This document shows, one piece after another, positions 35,836 through 44,007 of a DNA stretch of 64,000 nucleotides. Origin of the DNA: Acidobacteriota bacterium. GTDB taxonomy: Bacteria; Acidobacteriota; Terriglobia; Terriglobales; Acidobacteriaceae. A program made the translations under genes and the position numbers. The notes below the pieces were generated by a model, which was not told the DNA's origin, searched no databases, and was given only the letters and a program-made list of their open reading frames with translations. Location of the stretch: assembly GCA_013289765.1 (NCBI GenBank), contig JABCZI010000010.1, positions 1 through 64,000 on the forward strand. The letters run 5' to 3'. Numbering within the stretch: position 1 is the first letter of the stretch; the number at the start of each line of letters is the position of its first letter.

Positions 35836-36974
35836 CAGCCTACTCTTCTTTCCGAAACTGGTTCATCTGCTTCCAGCCCGGTCTCGGTTTCTTCAATAAT
35901 GTAATCGACAACTTTTTTCAAATCCCCAGTCTCTTGAAACACCTGCAGCTGCCGGTCGGCGCCACTGCCGCGCTCAAGCATGGTATGGATGTAGTTCAGC
36001 TCTTCCCGAGAATCTAATTCGTCGGCTACGTCATCGACAAATTCCAGATACTCGCGAATCAAATCGCGGGCTGGCACTTCTGTTTGCTTGCCAAAATCGA
36101 TCAGTTTGCCGTTCATTCCGTAGCGCGCCGCCCGCCACTTATTCTCCATTAGAAGCGCACGCCGGTACAAACGGAATCCCTGATTCGCGGTATGCAGTTT
36201 ATACAGTTTCGCCACAGTGGCCTGAATCAGCGCCGCCAGGGCAATCGTTTCATCCGCCCGCATCGGAATGTCGCACACCCGGAATTCGATGGTGTTAAAG
36301 AAGGGATGCGGCCGGATGTCCCACCAGATCTTTTTTGCGTTGTCGATGCAGTTGGTCTTGATCAGCAGCTTGATAAAGTTTTCGTATTCGCCCCAGCTGG
36401 GAAAATAATCCGGAATATTAGTCCGGGGGAATTTATCAAAAACTTTGCATCGATAAGACTTGAGGCCACTATCCATACCCAGCCAGAACGGCGAGTTGGT
36501 GGATAATGCGAGCAAGTGCGGCAGAAAATACCGCGCGTGGTTCATCATGTGGATCGCGGTCTCGCGGTCCTCAATCCCTATGTGCACGTGCAGCCCAAAA
36601 ATAAGATTCGCCCGCGCTACCAACTGCATATCCTCGACAATATTCTTGTAGCGTTCGTCGGGATGAATCTCCTGCACTCGCCAGTCGGCAAACGGATGGG
36701 TCGCGACCGACGCGAGCTTCAGCCCATTCTCATTGGCAAGCCTGATAATATCGCGCCGCAGCATCTTCACTTCTGCTTTAGCTTCCTTGATGTTTTTGCA
36801 GACCCCAGTCCCTACTTCCACCACGGACTGATGCATCTCCGCCTTCACCCGCTCTTGCAGGATGAGCTTGCCCTTCTCAAGGATCTCCGCCTGGATATGC
36901 GACCGCAGATCCCGCGTCTCCGGATCTACCGTCTGATATTCCTCTTCGATCCCGATGCTGAATGTAGGTTTCAT
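35835..36974 (-). CDS. GCS2-type carboxylate-amine ligase (YbdK-like)
   Basis: 379 residues. The N-terminal SIGIEEEYQTVDP has the metal-binding Glu triplet of glutamate-cysteine-ligase-2 proteins. Further motifs are EMHQSVVEVGTGV, LASVATHPFADW, ANLIFGLHVHIGIEDRETAI and HPFFNTIEFRVCDIPM. The family ligates an amine to a carboxylate, typically a gamma-glutamyl group, with ATP. Canonical glutathione synthesis is unlikely, since the neighbours are an aminopeptidase, ATP-grasp proteins and an esterase rather than GshB. It is the best-defined amide ligase of the locus. Confidence 0.85.
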   Translation of the reverse strand: MKPTFSIGIEEEYQTVDPETRDLRSHIQAEILEKGKLILQERVKAEMHQSVVEVGTGVCKNIKEAKAEVKMLRRDIIRLANENGLKLASVATHPFADWRVQEIHPDERYKNIVEDMQLVARANLIFGLHVHIGIEDRETAIHMMNHARYFLPHLLALSTNSPFWLGMDSGLKSYRCKVFDKFPRTNIPDYFPSWGEYENFIKLLIKTNCIDNAKKIWWDIRPHPFFNTIEFRVCDIPMRADETIALAALIQATVAKLYKLHTANQGFRLYRRALLMENKWRAARYGMNGKLIDFGKQTEVPARDLIREYLEFVDDVADELDSREELNYIHTMLERGSGADRQLQVFQETGDLKKVVDYIIEETETGLEADEPVSERRVG

Positions 36975-37075
36975 CGCATGATTTCGGAAGGTTGAATCAG
37001 CCCATCGTTTCGTATTCTTTGCAAAAGGATAGGTAAATCAGCCCAATCAGTATAGCAACCGGAACAAAAGCCCGA

Positions 37076-37447
37076 TCAGAAGCTGTGGTGATCCTGAAAC
37101 CAGGACAGCCACAGGAAAAGACCGACGAGAAGCAGCATCAACAAGCCCAGGCCGATGGAGACGAAAGAGAATACATTGCGCACCCAGTGTCCCGCGGACA
37201 ATGATCGAGACAACAGGATGATCGCCGTGACTTGTCCGATAAGAATCGCTCCGATACCCCAGACGACGAATAGCTCAGTCAGACCTCCAGCGACTGCATC
37301 GATTCCTGTTGCCTTGTGTTTCGCAATATCTCGCAGTGTCATGGCAAGACCGATCGCAACTGGAATCCACGGACACCATACTAGAAGCGCGCCCCATCGG
37401 AGCCGCTTTCTATTGATCTCGTCCATCGGTTCCGGTGGATTCTCCAC
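37076..37447 (-). CDS. Small membrane protein of the amidoligase locus
   Basis: 123 residues with three or four hydrophobic helices (GALLVWCPWIPVAIGLAM, LFVVWGIGAILIGQVTAIIL, FVSIGLGLLMLLLVGLFLW). The GTG start at 37447 directly abuts the TAA stop of the preceding ATP-grasp gene (TAAGTG), indicating coupled translation. An ATG at residue 8 is an alternative. No family recognised; it may anchor or export the product. Confidence 0.6.
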   Translation of the reverse strand: MENPPEPMDEINRKRLRWGALLVWCPWIPVAIGLAMTLRDIAKHKATGIDAVAGGLTELFVVWGIGAILIGQVTAIILLSRSLSAGHWVRNVFSFVSIGLGLLMLLLVGLFLWLSWFQDHHSF

Positions 37448-38458
37448 TTACTTCGCCGCCTTTCCCCGCTTCCGCTGCGCCACCCATGCCGGCTCGCCCT
37501 TACGAGATTGCTTCGCGGGCGCCTTCCCAGCCAGAAAACTAGCCCAGCGCATTTCCCGCGCTGGATCCTCCCCGGTCACGGCCATCTTCACTGCCATTTC
37601 TGCAACCGCATTCACGATCCAATCAAAGTTCTCCGCGCCGACCGATGTAATCTCCGCATCCGGCGCTGGATTCAGAAAATCAATCGCGTATGGCACTCCA
37701 CCCTCTACCGCAAACTCCACCGTGTTCAAGTCATACCCGAGCACACGGCACAGAGTCAGCGCGTCTTTTTCAATCCTGGCCCGCAACGCCTCTGACGAGG
37801 GCGGAGGATTCCCCTTCACATACCGCTCATGATGCGGCAGCCGGGGGTCGTATTTCATGATGTGCACTTTCTCCTGCCCCACCACGTAGCAGCGGTAATA
37901 CTCTTCAAAGACCACGCCGTGCTGCAATGTCATGCACAAATCACCGGTCTGATTGTAGTGCTGAAAAAATTCTTCCGGCGAATGCACGTGGTAGACATGC
38001 TTCCACCCGCCGCCGGAATAAGGTTTCAAGAAAGCAGGGAAGCCGACATAGTCGAACAGTTCCTGCCAGTTCAACGGAAAGATCAGGTTTCGCATCGACC
38101 GGTCCGTCGTTCCTTCGGGATGCTTGTTGTGCGGAAGAATCACGGTCGGTGGAATCGCCACGGCCAGCTTCGAGGCGAGAGCGTAATTGAAAAACTTGTC
38201 GTCCGCCGTCCACCAGAACGGGTTGTTCACCACAATGGTCCCGTGCAGAGCCGCGTTTTTCAGGTATGCACGGTAGAACGGGATATCCTGCGAAATGCGG
38301 TCAATGATGACGGAATATTTCTGGGGTTCGTCCATGCGCACCCCGCCCACCTGGACGAACTCCGCGACTACGTCGTCAACCTTCATGGCGTTGATCTTCT
38401 CCACCAGCGCTGGTGGAAACGTATTCTCCATACCAAATAGAATTCCAATCTTCTTCAC
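37448..38458 (-). CDS. ATP-grasp ligase (D-Ala-D-Ala-ligase-like)
   Basis: 336 residues from GTG 38458, with GGAG 9-10 bases upstream; an in-frame TTG at 38476 is less likely. KKIGILFGMENTFP opens the N-terminal domain. VGFPAFLKPYSGGGWKHVY carries the ATP-binding Lys and Gly-rich loop, FEEYYRCYVVGQEKVHI the central strand, and TVEFAVEGGVPYAIDFLNPAPDAE the metal-binding E..D/N motif. This is a clear ATP-grasp carboxylate-amine ligase. Its neighbours (GCS2, a second ATP-grasp-like protein and an aminopeptidase) suggest peptide synthesis outside the ribosome. Confidence 0.8.
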   Translation of the reverse strand: MKKIGILFGMENTFPPALVEKINAMKVDDVVAEFVQVGGVRMDEPQKYSVIIDRISQDIPFYRAYLKNAALHGTIVVNNPFWWTADDKFFNYALASKLAVAIPPTVILPHNKHPEGTTDRSMRNLIFPLNWQELFDYVGFPAFLKPYSGGGWKHVYHVHSPEEFFQHYNQTGDLCMTLQHGVVFEEYYRCYVVGQEKVHIMKYDPRLPHHERYVKGNPPPSSEALRARIEKDALTLCRVLGYDLNTVEFAVEGGVPYAIDFLNPAPDAEITSVGAENFDWIVNAVAEMAVKMAVTGEDPAREMRWASFLAGKAPAKQSRKGEPAWVAQRKRGKAAK

Positions 38459-38484
38459 GGATTCATCTCCAAGCAAAAATTGTC

Positions 38485-38580
38485 ATCCTTAAAGTTGTCA
38501 TCCTGAGCGAAGTGATTGTTTCGCGAAGCGAAGCAGTCACGCAGTCGAAGGACCCCTACCACCGGTCTCTCTCGACCGCA
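38485..38580. repeat. Dispersed-repeat-like sequence (GTCATCCTGAGCG type)
   Basis: Contains TTGTCATCC twice (38480-38488, 38496-38504), a palindrome-like stretch around 38513-38540 (GTGATTG...CAGTCAC with imperfect arms and a TTCGCGAAGCGAA centre), and GTCGAAGGACCCCTACC. Sequences like this are familiar as abundant intergenic repeats in acidobacterial genomes (from memory). It separates the esterase stop from the ATP-grasp start and may be transcribed. Confidence 0.5.
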
Positions 38581-38644
38581 GCCGCAAGGCATTCTCCCCT
38601 TACTTTCGACTTCGGCGACCAAGGGCTAACGACTAACGACTGCC

Positions 38645-39355
38645 CTAAAAATACTTCCCCGCCATGTTTAGCCACAACGGCCAGTCGTGCTTCGAGTTGT
38701 CCCCGTAAACATCCAGCCAGTGCGGTACGGCTTTGCTGTTTAGAATCGCCGAAAGTTTCACGTTCTGGTCCAGACAGATATCCCAGTTGGCCGAGCCCAG
38801 CACGATTGTCATCTGCCGGTAGCGACTAAGAAACCAGTCGTCGTTCTGGTTCGGCAGATAATCCGGCGGGCAGTTGAAGTAGCAGTCGTCATCGTAATAT
38901 CCATCCAGGAATTGATGAATATCAAATGCTCCGCTCATGCTCACACAGTGAGTTACGACATCCGGATGCTTCAGGGCAAAGTTTACCGCCTGATACGCCC
39001 CGAAGCTGCACCCGGTCATTGCTAGCCCTGGACTCTGGTTCTTCCAGCGGATGAAAGGCACAAACTCGTGCAGAATGTAACGCTCAAACTGCAGGTGTCG
39101 CAGCACCCGCACCTTGGGATTCACGCCCTTGTTGTACCAGCTTTCCGTGTCGACCGCGTCCGTGCAAAATACCTGCAGCTCACCGCGTTCGATTTTTGGG
39201 GCGAGCACGCCGATCATTCCGCGGTCTTCATACTCGAAGAACTTTCCCATGGAAGTAGGAAACACCAGCAGCGGCGTGCCCGCATGCCCGAAAACCAGGG
39301 CTTCCATTTCGCGGCAAAGTTCCTGGCTGTAGGCTTTGTGATATTCGCGGTTCAT
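38645..39355 (-). CDS. Esterase-family alpha/beta hydrolase (amidoligase locus)
   Basis: 236 residues from ATG 39355 (MNREYHKAYSQEL), the usual beginning for this small esterase group. Upstream in-frame ATGs at 39454 and further would extend it into the divergent gene's start. Motifs: LVFGHAGTPLLVFPTSMG, EYEDRGMIGVLAP, the nucleophile TGCSFGAYQAV (Ser in GCSFG), an acid near LDVYGDN and a His in SKHDWPLW. A complete triad is plausible. It is the first gene of the minus-strand run ending at 33498. Confidence 0.78.
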   Translation of the reverse strand: MNREYHKAYSQELCREMEALVFGHAGTPLLVFPTSMGKFFEYEDRGMIGVLAPKIERGELQVFCTDAVDTESWYNKGVNPKVRVLRHLQFERYILHEFVPFIRWKNQSPGLAMTGCSFGAYQAVNFALKHPDVVTHCVSMSGAFDIHQFLDGYYDDDCYFNCPPDYLPNQNDDWFLSRYRQMTIVLGSANWDICLDQNVKLSAILNSKAVPHWLDVYGDNSKHDWPLWLNMAGKYF

Positions 39356-39470
39356 TCTAGGGACGGCCCCCTCCTGCTGCATTTTCTTGCGGACGAAGTA
39401 TCTTACCTGAGATTTCCCCAGACTTACATTTGTCCCGGGCCCACTTTCGCTCATCGCAGAAGATGATATC

Positions 39471-40652
39471 GTGATACGAGATATGTCGTGGAGGCTCCCA
39501 AAACTAGTTCCGCGCTCCGCGCCGGTCATTCTGCTGGTTCTAACCCTCGCCGCTGCCACTGGGTTCGCCGCCGTCGGCCATCTGGTCGCTCGCTACAATG
39601 CCAATCAGCAGTCGCGCGGACGCAAGCTGTACGCGCAAGGAGTAGCTGACACCAGCGCCGGTCGTTACGATGAGGCCATCGCTGCTTTTCGGGCTGCCCT
39701 CACTTGCGAGCCGACGAACTCGCAGTATCAGCTGAGCCTTGCGCGTGCCTTGCGCGACAGCAACGATCCCCGCCGCCTTGACGAGGCCGAATCATATCTC
39801 GTGGCCCTCTGGCAGCGCAGCCCACAGGACGCGGCCGTAAATCTGGCGCTTGCCCGCGTCGCCGCCCACCGTGGTTCTATCGAAGATGCCACCCGCTATT
39901 ATCACAATGCCATGTACGGCGTGTGGAATTCCGATCCCGACTCGAATCGAAGCAAAGCACGCATCGAACTTATCCAGTTTCTGCTCAAGAAGGGCGCTAC
40001 CGCCAACGCTGAGGCAGAGCTCATGGCCCTCTCCACTTCCTTGCCGCCCGATCCCGCAACGCACTTAAAGGCCGCTCGACTTTTCGCGGAGGCTCAGGAC
40101 TATTCTGGCGCGCTGGCGCAGTATCGCGAAGTCCTTCATCTCGATCCCTCAAATTCGGCTGCTCTTGTCGGCGCCGGCGAGGCCGCCTACAACGCTGGTA
40201 ATTACGCCGTCGCCCAGCACTATTTGCAGGAGGCACTGAACAGAAATCCTCAAGATGCCAACGCCCGCCAGCTCCTCGCAACCACCGAGCTCATTGTTCG
40301 TACGAATCCCTTTCGCAGTCACCTCTCGGATGTCGAACGCAACCGCCGCATTGTCAGTGCTTTCTCTCAGGCAGAGAAGAGGCTCACTGAGTGCGCCCAG
40401 CAAACCGGAGTTGATCTGAATGCAAGCGCTGCTTCAGCATCGTCTCCGCTCGTTGGCCTGCAATCGCGTTGGACGGCGACCAAGCCGGAACTTGATCGCC
40501 TCCGCTCTCCCGCGGAAACCGATCTTCCCGACACAATCATGGACGTCGTATTCCAGATCGAGCAGGAGACTGCTTCCGTTTGTGGGCAGCCGCAAGCCTT
40601 GGACCTGGCGCTCTTTCTGATTTCTCAGAAACGCGAGGCCGCAATCCAATGA
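39471..40652 (+). CDS. TPR protein with N-terminal membrane anchor
   Basis: 393 residues. GTG 39471 or ATG 39483 could start it; neither has a strong site. One helix (SAPVILLVLTLAAATGFAAVG) is followed by several TPR units: AAFRAALTCEPTNSQYQLSLA, AALVGAGEAAYNAGNYAVAQH, LQEALNRNPQDANARQLLAT. The C-terminal part is not repetitive. The stop overlaps the start of the chloride channel gene by ATGA, so the two are coupled. A scaffold or assembly role is inferred only. Confidence 0.8.
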   Translation: MIRDMSWRLPKLVPRSAPVILLVLTLAAATGFAAVGHLVARYNANQQSRGRKLYAQGVADTSAGRYDEAIAAFRAALTCEPTNSQYQLSLARALRDSNDPRRLDEAESYLVALWQRSPQDAAVNLALARVAAHRGSIEDATRYYHNAMYGVWNSDPDSNRSKARIELIQFLLKKGATANAEAELMALSTSLPPDPATHLKAARLFAEAQDYSGALAQYREVLHLDPSNSAALVGAGEAAYNAGNYAVAQHYLQEALNRNPQDANARQLLATTELIVRTNPFRSHLSDVERNRRIVSAFSQAEKRLTECAQQTGVDLNASAASASSPLVGLQSRWTATKPELDRLRSPAETDLPDTIMDVVFQIEQETASVCGQPQALDLALFLISQKREAAIQ

Positions 40653-42424
40653 GCGATCTCGTTTCCATGGCTAGTTACCCAGAACCGTCGCCCACAACGT
40701 CCGTGGTGCGGCTGCGCACTACGCAACGTCTTTTTTCGACTATCGAGGGCGTGTTCCACGAAGAAGTCTTCTTTCTGATTCTGTCGGTATTCATAGGCAT
40801 CTTCTCCGGTCTCGCGGTAGTCTGCTTTCGACTGGCCATCGACTGGATGCATCTTGCTCTGCTGGGGCCACTTCCTGAAACCCACAGTTGGAGACTCTTC
40901 GCTGTTCCCTCACTGGCGGGCCTGGTCGTGGCAGTGCTGGTGCTCCATGTGTTTCCGGGGATCCGCGGCAGCGGGGTGAACCAAACTAAGGCAGCTCTCT
41001 ACATCTTCAACGGCTACATCCCCTTTCGCACCGCAGTAGGAAAATTTATCTGTGCGGCAATCGCCATCGGTTCCGGCCAGTCTCTCGGTCCGGAGGATCC
41101 GTCACTTCAGATCGGCGCCTCTATCGCTTCCGCTCTCGGCCGCCAACTTGAAATCTCCCGCGAGAAACTACGCCTGATGGCTCCAGTAGGTGCGGCTGCC
41201 GGCCTCGCCGCGGCTTTCAACGCCCCAATCTCCGCAGTACTCTTCGTCATCGAAGAAGTTATCGGACGCTGGAGCGCCGGTATTCTCGGTTCTGTCGTAC
41301 TTTCCGCCGTCTCCAGCGTCGTGATCGTGCGCTGGTTTCTTGGAAGTGAACCGCTCTTTCGTATTCCTGTAACCACCTTCAAGCGTCCCACCGAACTTAT
41401 CGCTTATGCCGTCCTCGGAATTGTGGGAGGTCTGGCATCGGTTGCGTTCGCCAAATCGATTGGCTACTTGCGGCCGCGGCTCAAAGGTTTGCCTCGCTGG
41501 ACGCAATATTTCCAACCCGCGTTCGCCGGACTTCTCCTCGGCCTGATTGCTTTCCTAGGAGCTCCGCAGATTATGGGCGCGGGCTACGATGCCATGGACC
41601 AGGCGATGCACGGCCAATATGCCTGGAAGGTCCTCGCAATTCTCGCCGTTCTGAAGATTGTTGCGACGACCTTTTCCTTTGTCAGCGGTACGCCGGGTGG
41701 AATGTTCGCCCCCACTCTGTTCATCGGGGCGATGCTCGGAGGTGCGGTCGGTGATATCGAACGCATGTTCTTCCCTCATCTCACCGGATCCACTGGAACG
41801 TACGTTCTGGTCGGCATGGGGGTTCTGTTTGCTGGATTCCTGCGTGTCCCCATGACATCTGTTTTCATGGTTCTCGAGGTCAGCGGAAACTACGAAATTG
41901 TCGTTCCGGTTATTGTGGCGAACACTTTCTCTTACCTTGTCTCTCGCAGCTTGCAAAGCGTTCCCATCTTCGATCTTTTGACTCGCCAGGATGGGCTTAT
42001 CCTGCCTTCGCTCGAAGAGGAACGCGAAGAAGCCATCCTTCGCGTTGAAGACGCCATGCTTCCCGTGCCTGCGATCATCCTCAACTCGGAAGATTCTGTA
42101 GACGCCAACGCACGCCGCATTGAGAGTTCCAACGATCCGGCTTTTCTCGTGCGGATGCGCTCTAGCGGCTGGAGTACGATCACGCGAGAGCAACTCCAGC
42201 GCCTGGCTCACGAGGGGAAAGGTGAAGTCACGCTCGCGTCGGTCCTTCCTTCGCAGACAGTGCCCAGTTTGTATCCTGATCTTTCGCTCGATTCTGCGCT
42301 GCGCTACGTGAACAATTACGCACTGATTCCCGTGGTCAATCGCGCCAATCTTCTCAAACTGGAAGGCGTCATCTCAAGCGAATCCGTTTTCCAAAAATAC
42401 GGAACGCGCTCCAAGCAGGATTGA
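40649..42424 (+). CDS. ClC-family chloride channel/antiporter with C-terminal CBS-like region
   Basis: 591 residues from ATG 40649, overlapping the TPR stop as ATGA. About ten to twelve helices. ClC signature positions: GSGVNQ at 107-112 (Ser kept, usual GSGIPE altered), GPEDPSLQIG at 147-156 (the gating Glu at 149 is kept although GREGP is changed), IEEV at 201-204 (the internal proton Glu at 203 is kept), and GTPGGMFAPTLFIGA. Keeping both Glu residues favours a Cl-/H+ exchanger. The last 120 residues form a regulatory CBS-like region. Confidence 0.88.
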   Translation: MSDLVSMASYPEPSPTTSVVRLRTTQRLFSTIEGVFHEEVFFLILSVFIGIFSGLAVVCFRLAIDWMHLALLGPLPETHSWRLFAVPSLAGLVVAVLVLHVFPGIRGSGVNQTKAALYIFNGYIPFRTAVGKFICAAIAIGSGQSLGPEDPSLQIGASIASALGRQLEISREKLRLMAPVGAAAGLAAAFNAPISAVLFVIEEVIGRWSAGILGSVVLSAVSSVVIVRWFLGSEPLFRIPVTTFKRPTELIAYAVLGIVGGLASVAFAKSIGYLRPRLKGLPRWTQYFQPAFAGLLLGLIAFLGAPQIMGAGYDAMDQAMHGQYAWKVLAILAVLKIVATTFSFVSGTPGGMFAPTLFIGAMLGGAVGDIERMFFPHLTGSTGTYVLVGMGVLFAGFLRVPMTSVFMVLEVSGNYEIVVPVIVANTFSYLVSRSLQSVPIFDLLTRQDGLILPSLEEEREEAILRVEDAMLPVPAIILNSEDSVDANARRIESSNDPAFLVRMRSSGWSTITREQLQRLAHEGKGEVTLASVLPSQTVPSLYPDLSLDSALRYVNNYALIPVVNRANLLKLEGVISSESVFQKYGTRSKQD

Positions 42425-42479
42425 TCGGCGGCTCCGCTGATTCGATCGAGATCTTCGACCGCGCTTTCTCGATGGAAAG

Positions 42480-42507
42480 AAAAAACCCGCCCCTCGCGGA
42501 GCGGGCC
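42480..42507 (-). terminator. Terminator of the first HEVGEW-protein gene
   Basis: On the minus strand a GC-rich stem (42486-42505, one mismatch, 4-base loop) is followed by a TTTTTT tract (42480-42485), 29 bases past the stop codon at 42536. Confidence 0.75.
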
Positions 42508-42535
42508 ACTGCGCGTTAAAAGGGAAAGCCTGCTT

Positions 42536-43636
42536 CTACGATCCGTTCTGGCAGACAGACAGCGTTTCACCCTGGAACGTGAACCAGTTGTTGACTGTGG
42601 TGCTCGGGGGCGCTCCGAAATAGGGCAGCGTTACCAAATCCTGCAGGTTGTAAGTAAATCCGTGCAGAGAATAATGGTAAGAGCCATAGTTCGGATTATT
42701 CTCGAGAGGATCGCCTACCTCAAGAATTCCGCAAGGGGTGTTATTTCCGTTGTAGTTGACGGTGAGTGGATCGTCCGCCCACTCGCCCACTTCGTGGGAC
42801 AACGCCGATACGTCCTGGGAGAACGCGCCGACATGGTCTACATAGGTCGCCTCCGAATACGACTGTGGATTACTCACGCTGCCCTCGGAGCTGTGATAAC
42901 CGCCAATGCAGCACCCGTTATTTTGCGTCAGGTAGACGTCATAGGTGAGAAAGATGGGGAACGAATTCGGCTGAATCCCCAGGTTGCTCATGATGGCCGG
43001 TAGTTGGGCGTCGAACCAATTGATGTCCACTTCGCCGGCGGTGAATCCGAATGGCGTTCCGGTCTTTCCGTAGGTTCGCGATGGACTGAGGGTCTGCTCC
43101 GCCAAGACCGTGGCTCCCAGTAGCAGATGGTAGTTGGTCGCGGTCTTTACCGTGCCCCAGAAATTCGCGCGCTGAAATGCGTCTATATATTGAGTTGTTC
43201 CCACGTCGACCCCACCCTGCGTGTAGGTTGTGCTGGAGTCGAATATCGGCGAGTCGACCGTGTTTGTTGTTACCGTGTTTCCGTTCGACAGGACATGCGA
43301 AGGATCGAACGTTGTCTTCGATCCGCTACGAGACGTGATCACAATTTTCACCGGAATGATGTAAGTCGGTATCGTAGTGGACGTATTAGTCGAGGGCGCT
43401 GTGCCCACCATGTTGTAGGTGTAGTTCGAGCCGCTGTAAGTGAACGAACCGTTCCAACTGGGCAGCGATGCGGCGGGTGGCGCAATATCAGGATGTAAGT
43501 GTCCTGGTAAGGTTACGAACATCGCGCGCGGTTTTTCGGCCCTTTGACTATCATCCTGGGCATATACGGTGCTGGCGAGGGAGGCCAGCATCACGAGGGT
43601 AGCGAGCAAAATGGGGGAGAAACTACTTCTAGTCAT
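42536..43636 (-). CDS. Secreted HEVGEW-motif protein (paralog A)
   Basis: 366 residues with a signal peptide (SPILLATLVMLASLASTVYAQ) and an AAGGAG site. Conserved blocks shared with the neighbouring paralog are LHPDIAPPAASLPSWNGSF, TYNMVGTAP, TTQYIDAFQRANFWG, FLTYDVYLTQ, GCCIGGYHSS and DVSALSHEVGEWADDPL. The HExxEW..DP stretch looks like a short zinc-metalloprotease (HExxx) site, but no third ligand can be assigned with confidence. The Cys pair in GCCIGG and a Cys near the C-terminus may form disulfides. No named family claimed. Confidence 0.75.
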   Translation of the reverse strand: MTRSSFSPILLATLVMLASLASTVYAQDDSQRAEKPRAMFVTLPGHLHPDIAPPAASLPSWNGSFTYSGSNYTYNMVGTAPSTNTSTTIPTYIIPVKIVITSRSGSKTTFDPSHVLSNGNTVTTNTVDSPIFDSSTTYTQGGVDVGTTQYIDAFQRANFWGTVKTATNYHLLLGATVLAEQTLSPSRTYGKTGTPFGFTAGEVDINWFDAQLPAIMSNLGIQPNSFPIFLTYDVYLTQNNGCCIGGYHSSEGSVSNPQSYSEATYVDHVGAFSQDVSALSHEVGEWADDPLTVNYNGNNTPCGILEVGDPLENNPNYGSYHYSLHGFTYNLQDLVTLPYFGAPPSTTVNNWFTFQGETLSVCQNGS

Positions 43637-44007
43637 CGGATTCGGCTCCTTGGAAATTAACTAAGCGGCGTGACTTGGAGAACTCGACTTTGGTTGGCAG
43701 CTAGCACCCTCGCCACGGTGGCGAAAGGCTGCTGGGATTCCTGTTTATTAATACGCGCGTGAAACCAAGTCAACGCACAAATGCTCTAAGCCTTGATCCT
43801 GTTCTGATTTTGTAAATGGCGTGGCGAATTTCGCTTTTCGTAAATTTTTAAAGTGGAAACTGCGAGGCGTTTTGTACGGTTTATTCCTTGCTCTGCATTC
43901 GCTCATGAAAACGTAACTGGCGGGAGCGATTCCGGTGCAGTTATTTGTCCCAAACAAAAATAAAACCCACCCCTGAGGATGGGTTTTATTACTGACGAAC
44001 GAGTACT
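43637..44007. other. Intergenic region between the two HEVGEW paralogs
   Basis: About 370 bases, AT-richer than the genes around it. It holds the promoter of paralog A and the terminator of paralog B; no gene recognised. Confidence 0.45.
43959..43990. terminator. Bidirectional-looking terminator
   Basis: A perfect 11-bp stem AATAAAACCCA / TGGGTTTTATT with a 10-base loop, rich in A on one side and T on the other. It lies 18 bases after the stop of the gene at 44008-45096. Confidence 0.85.
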
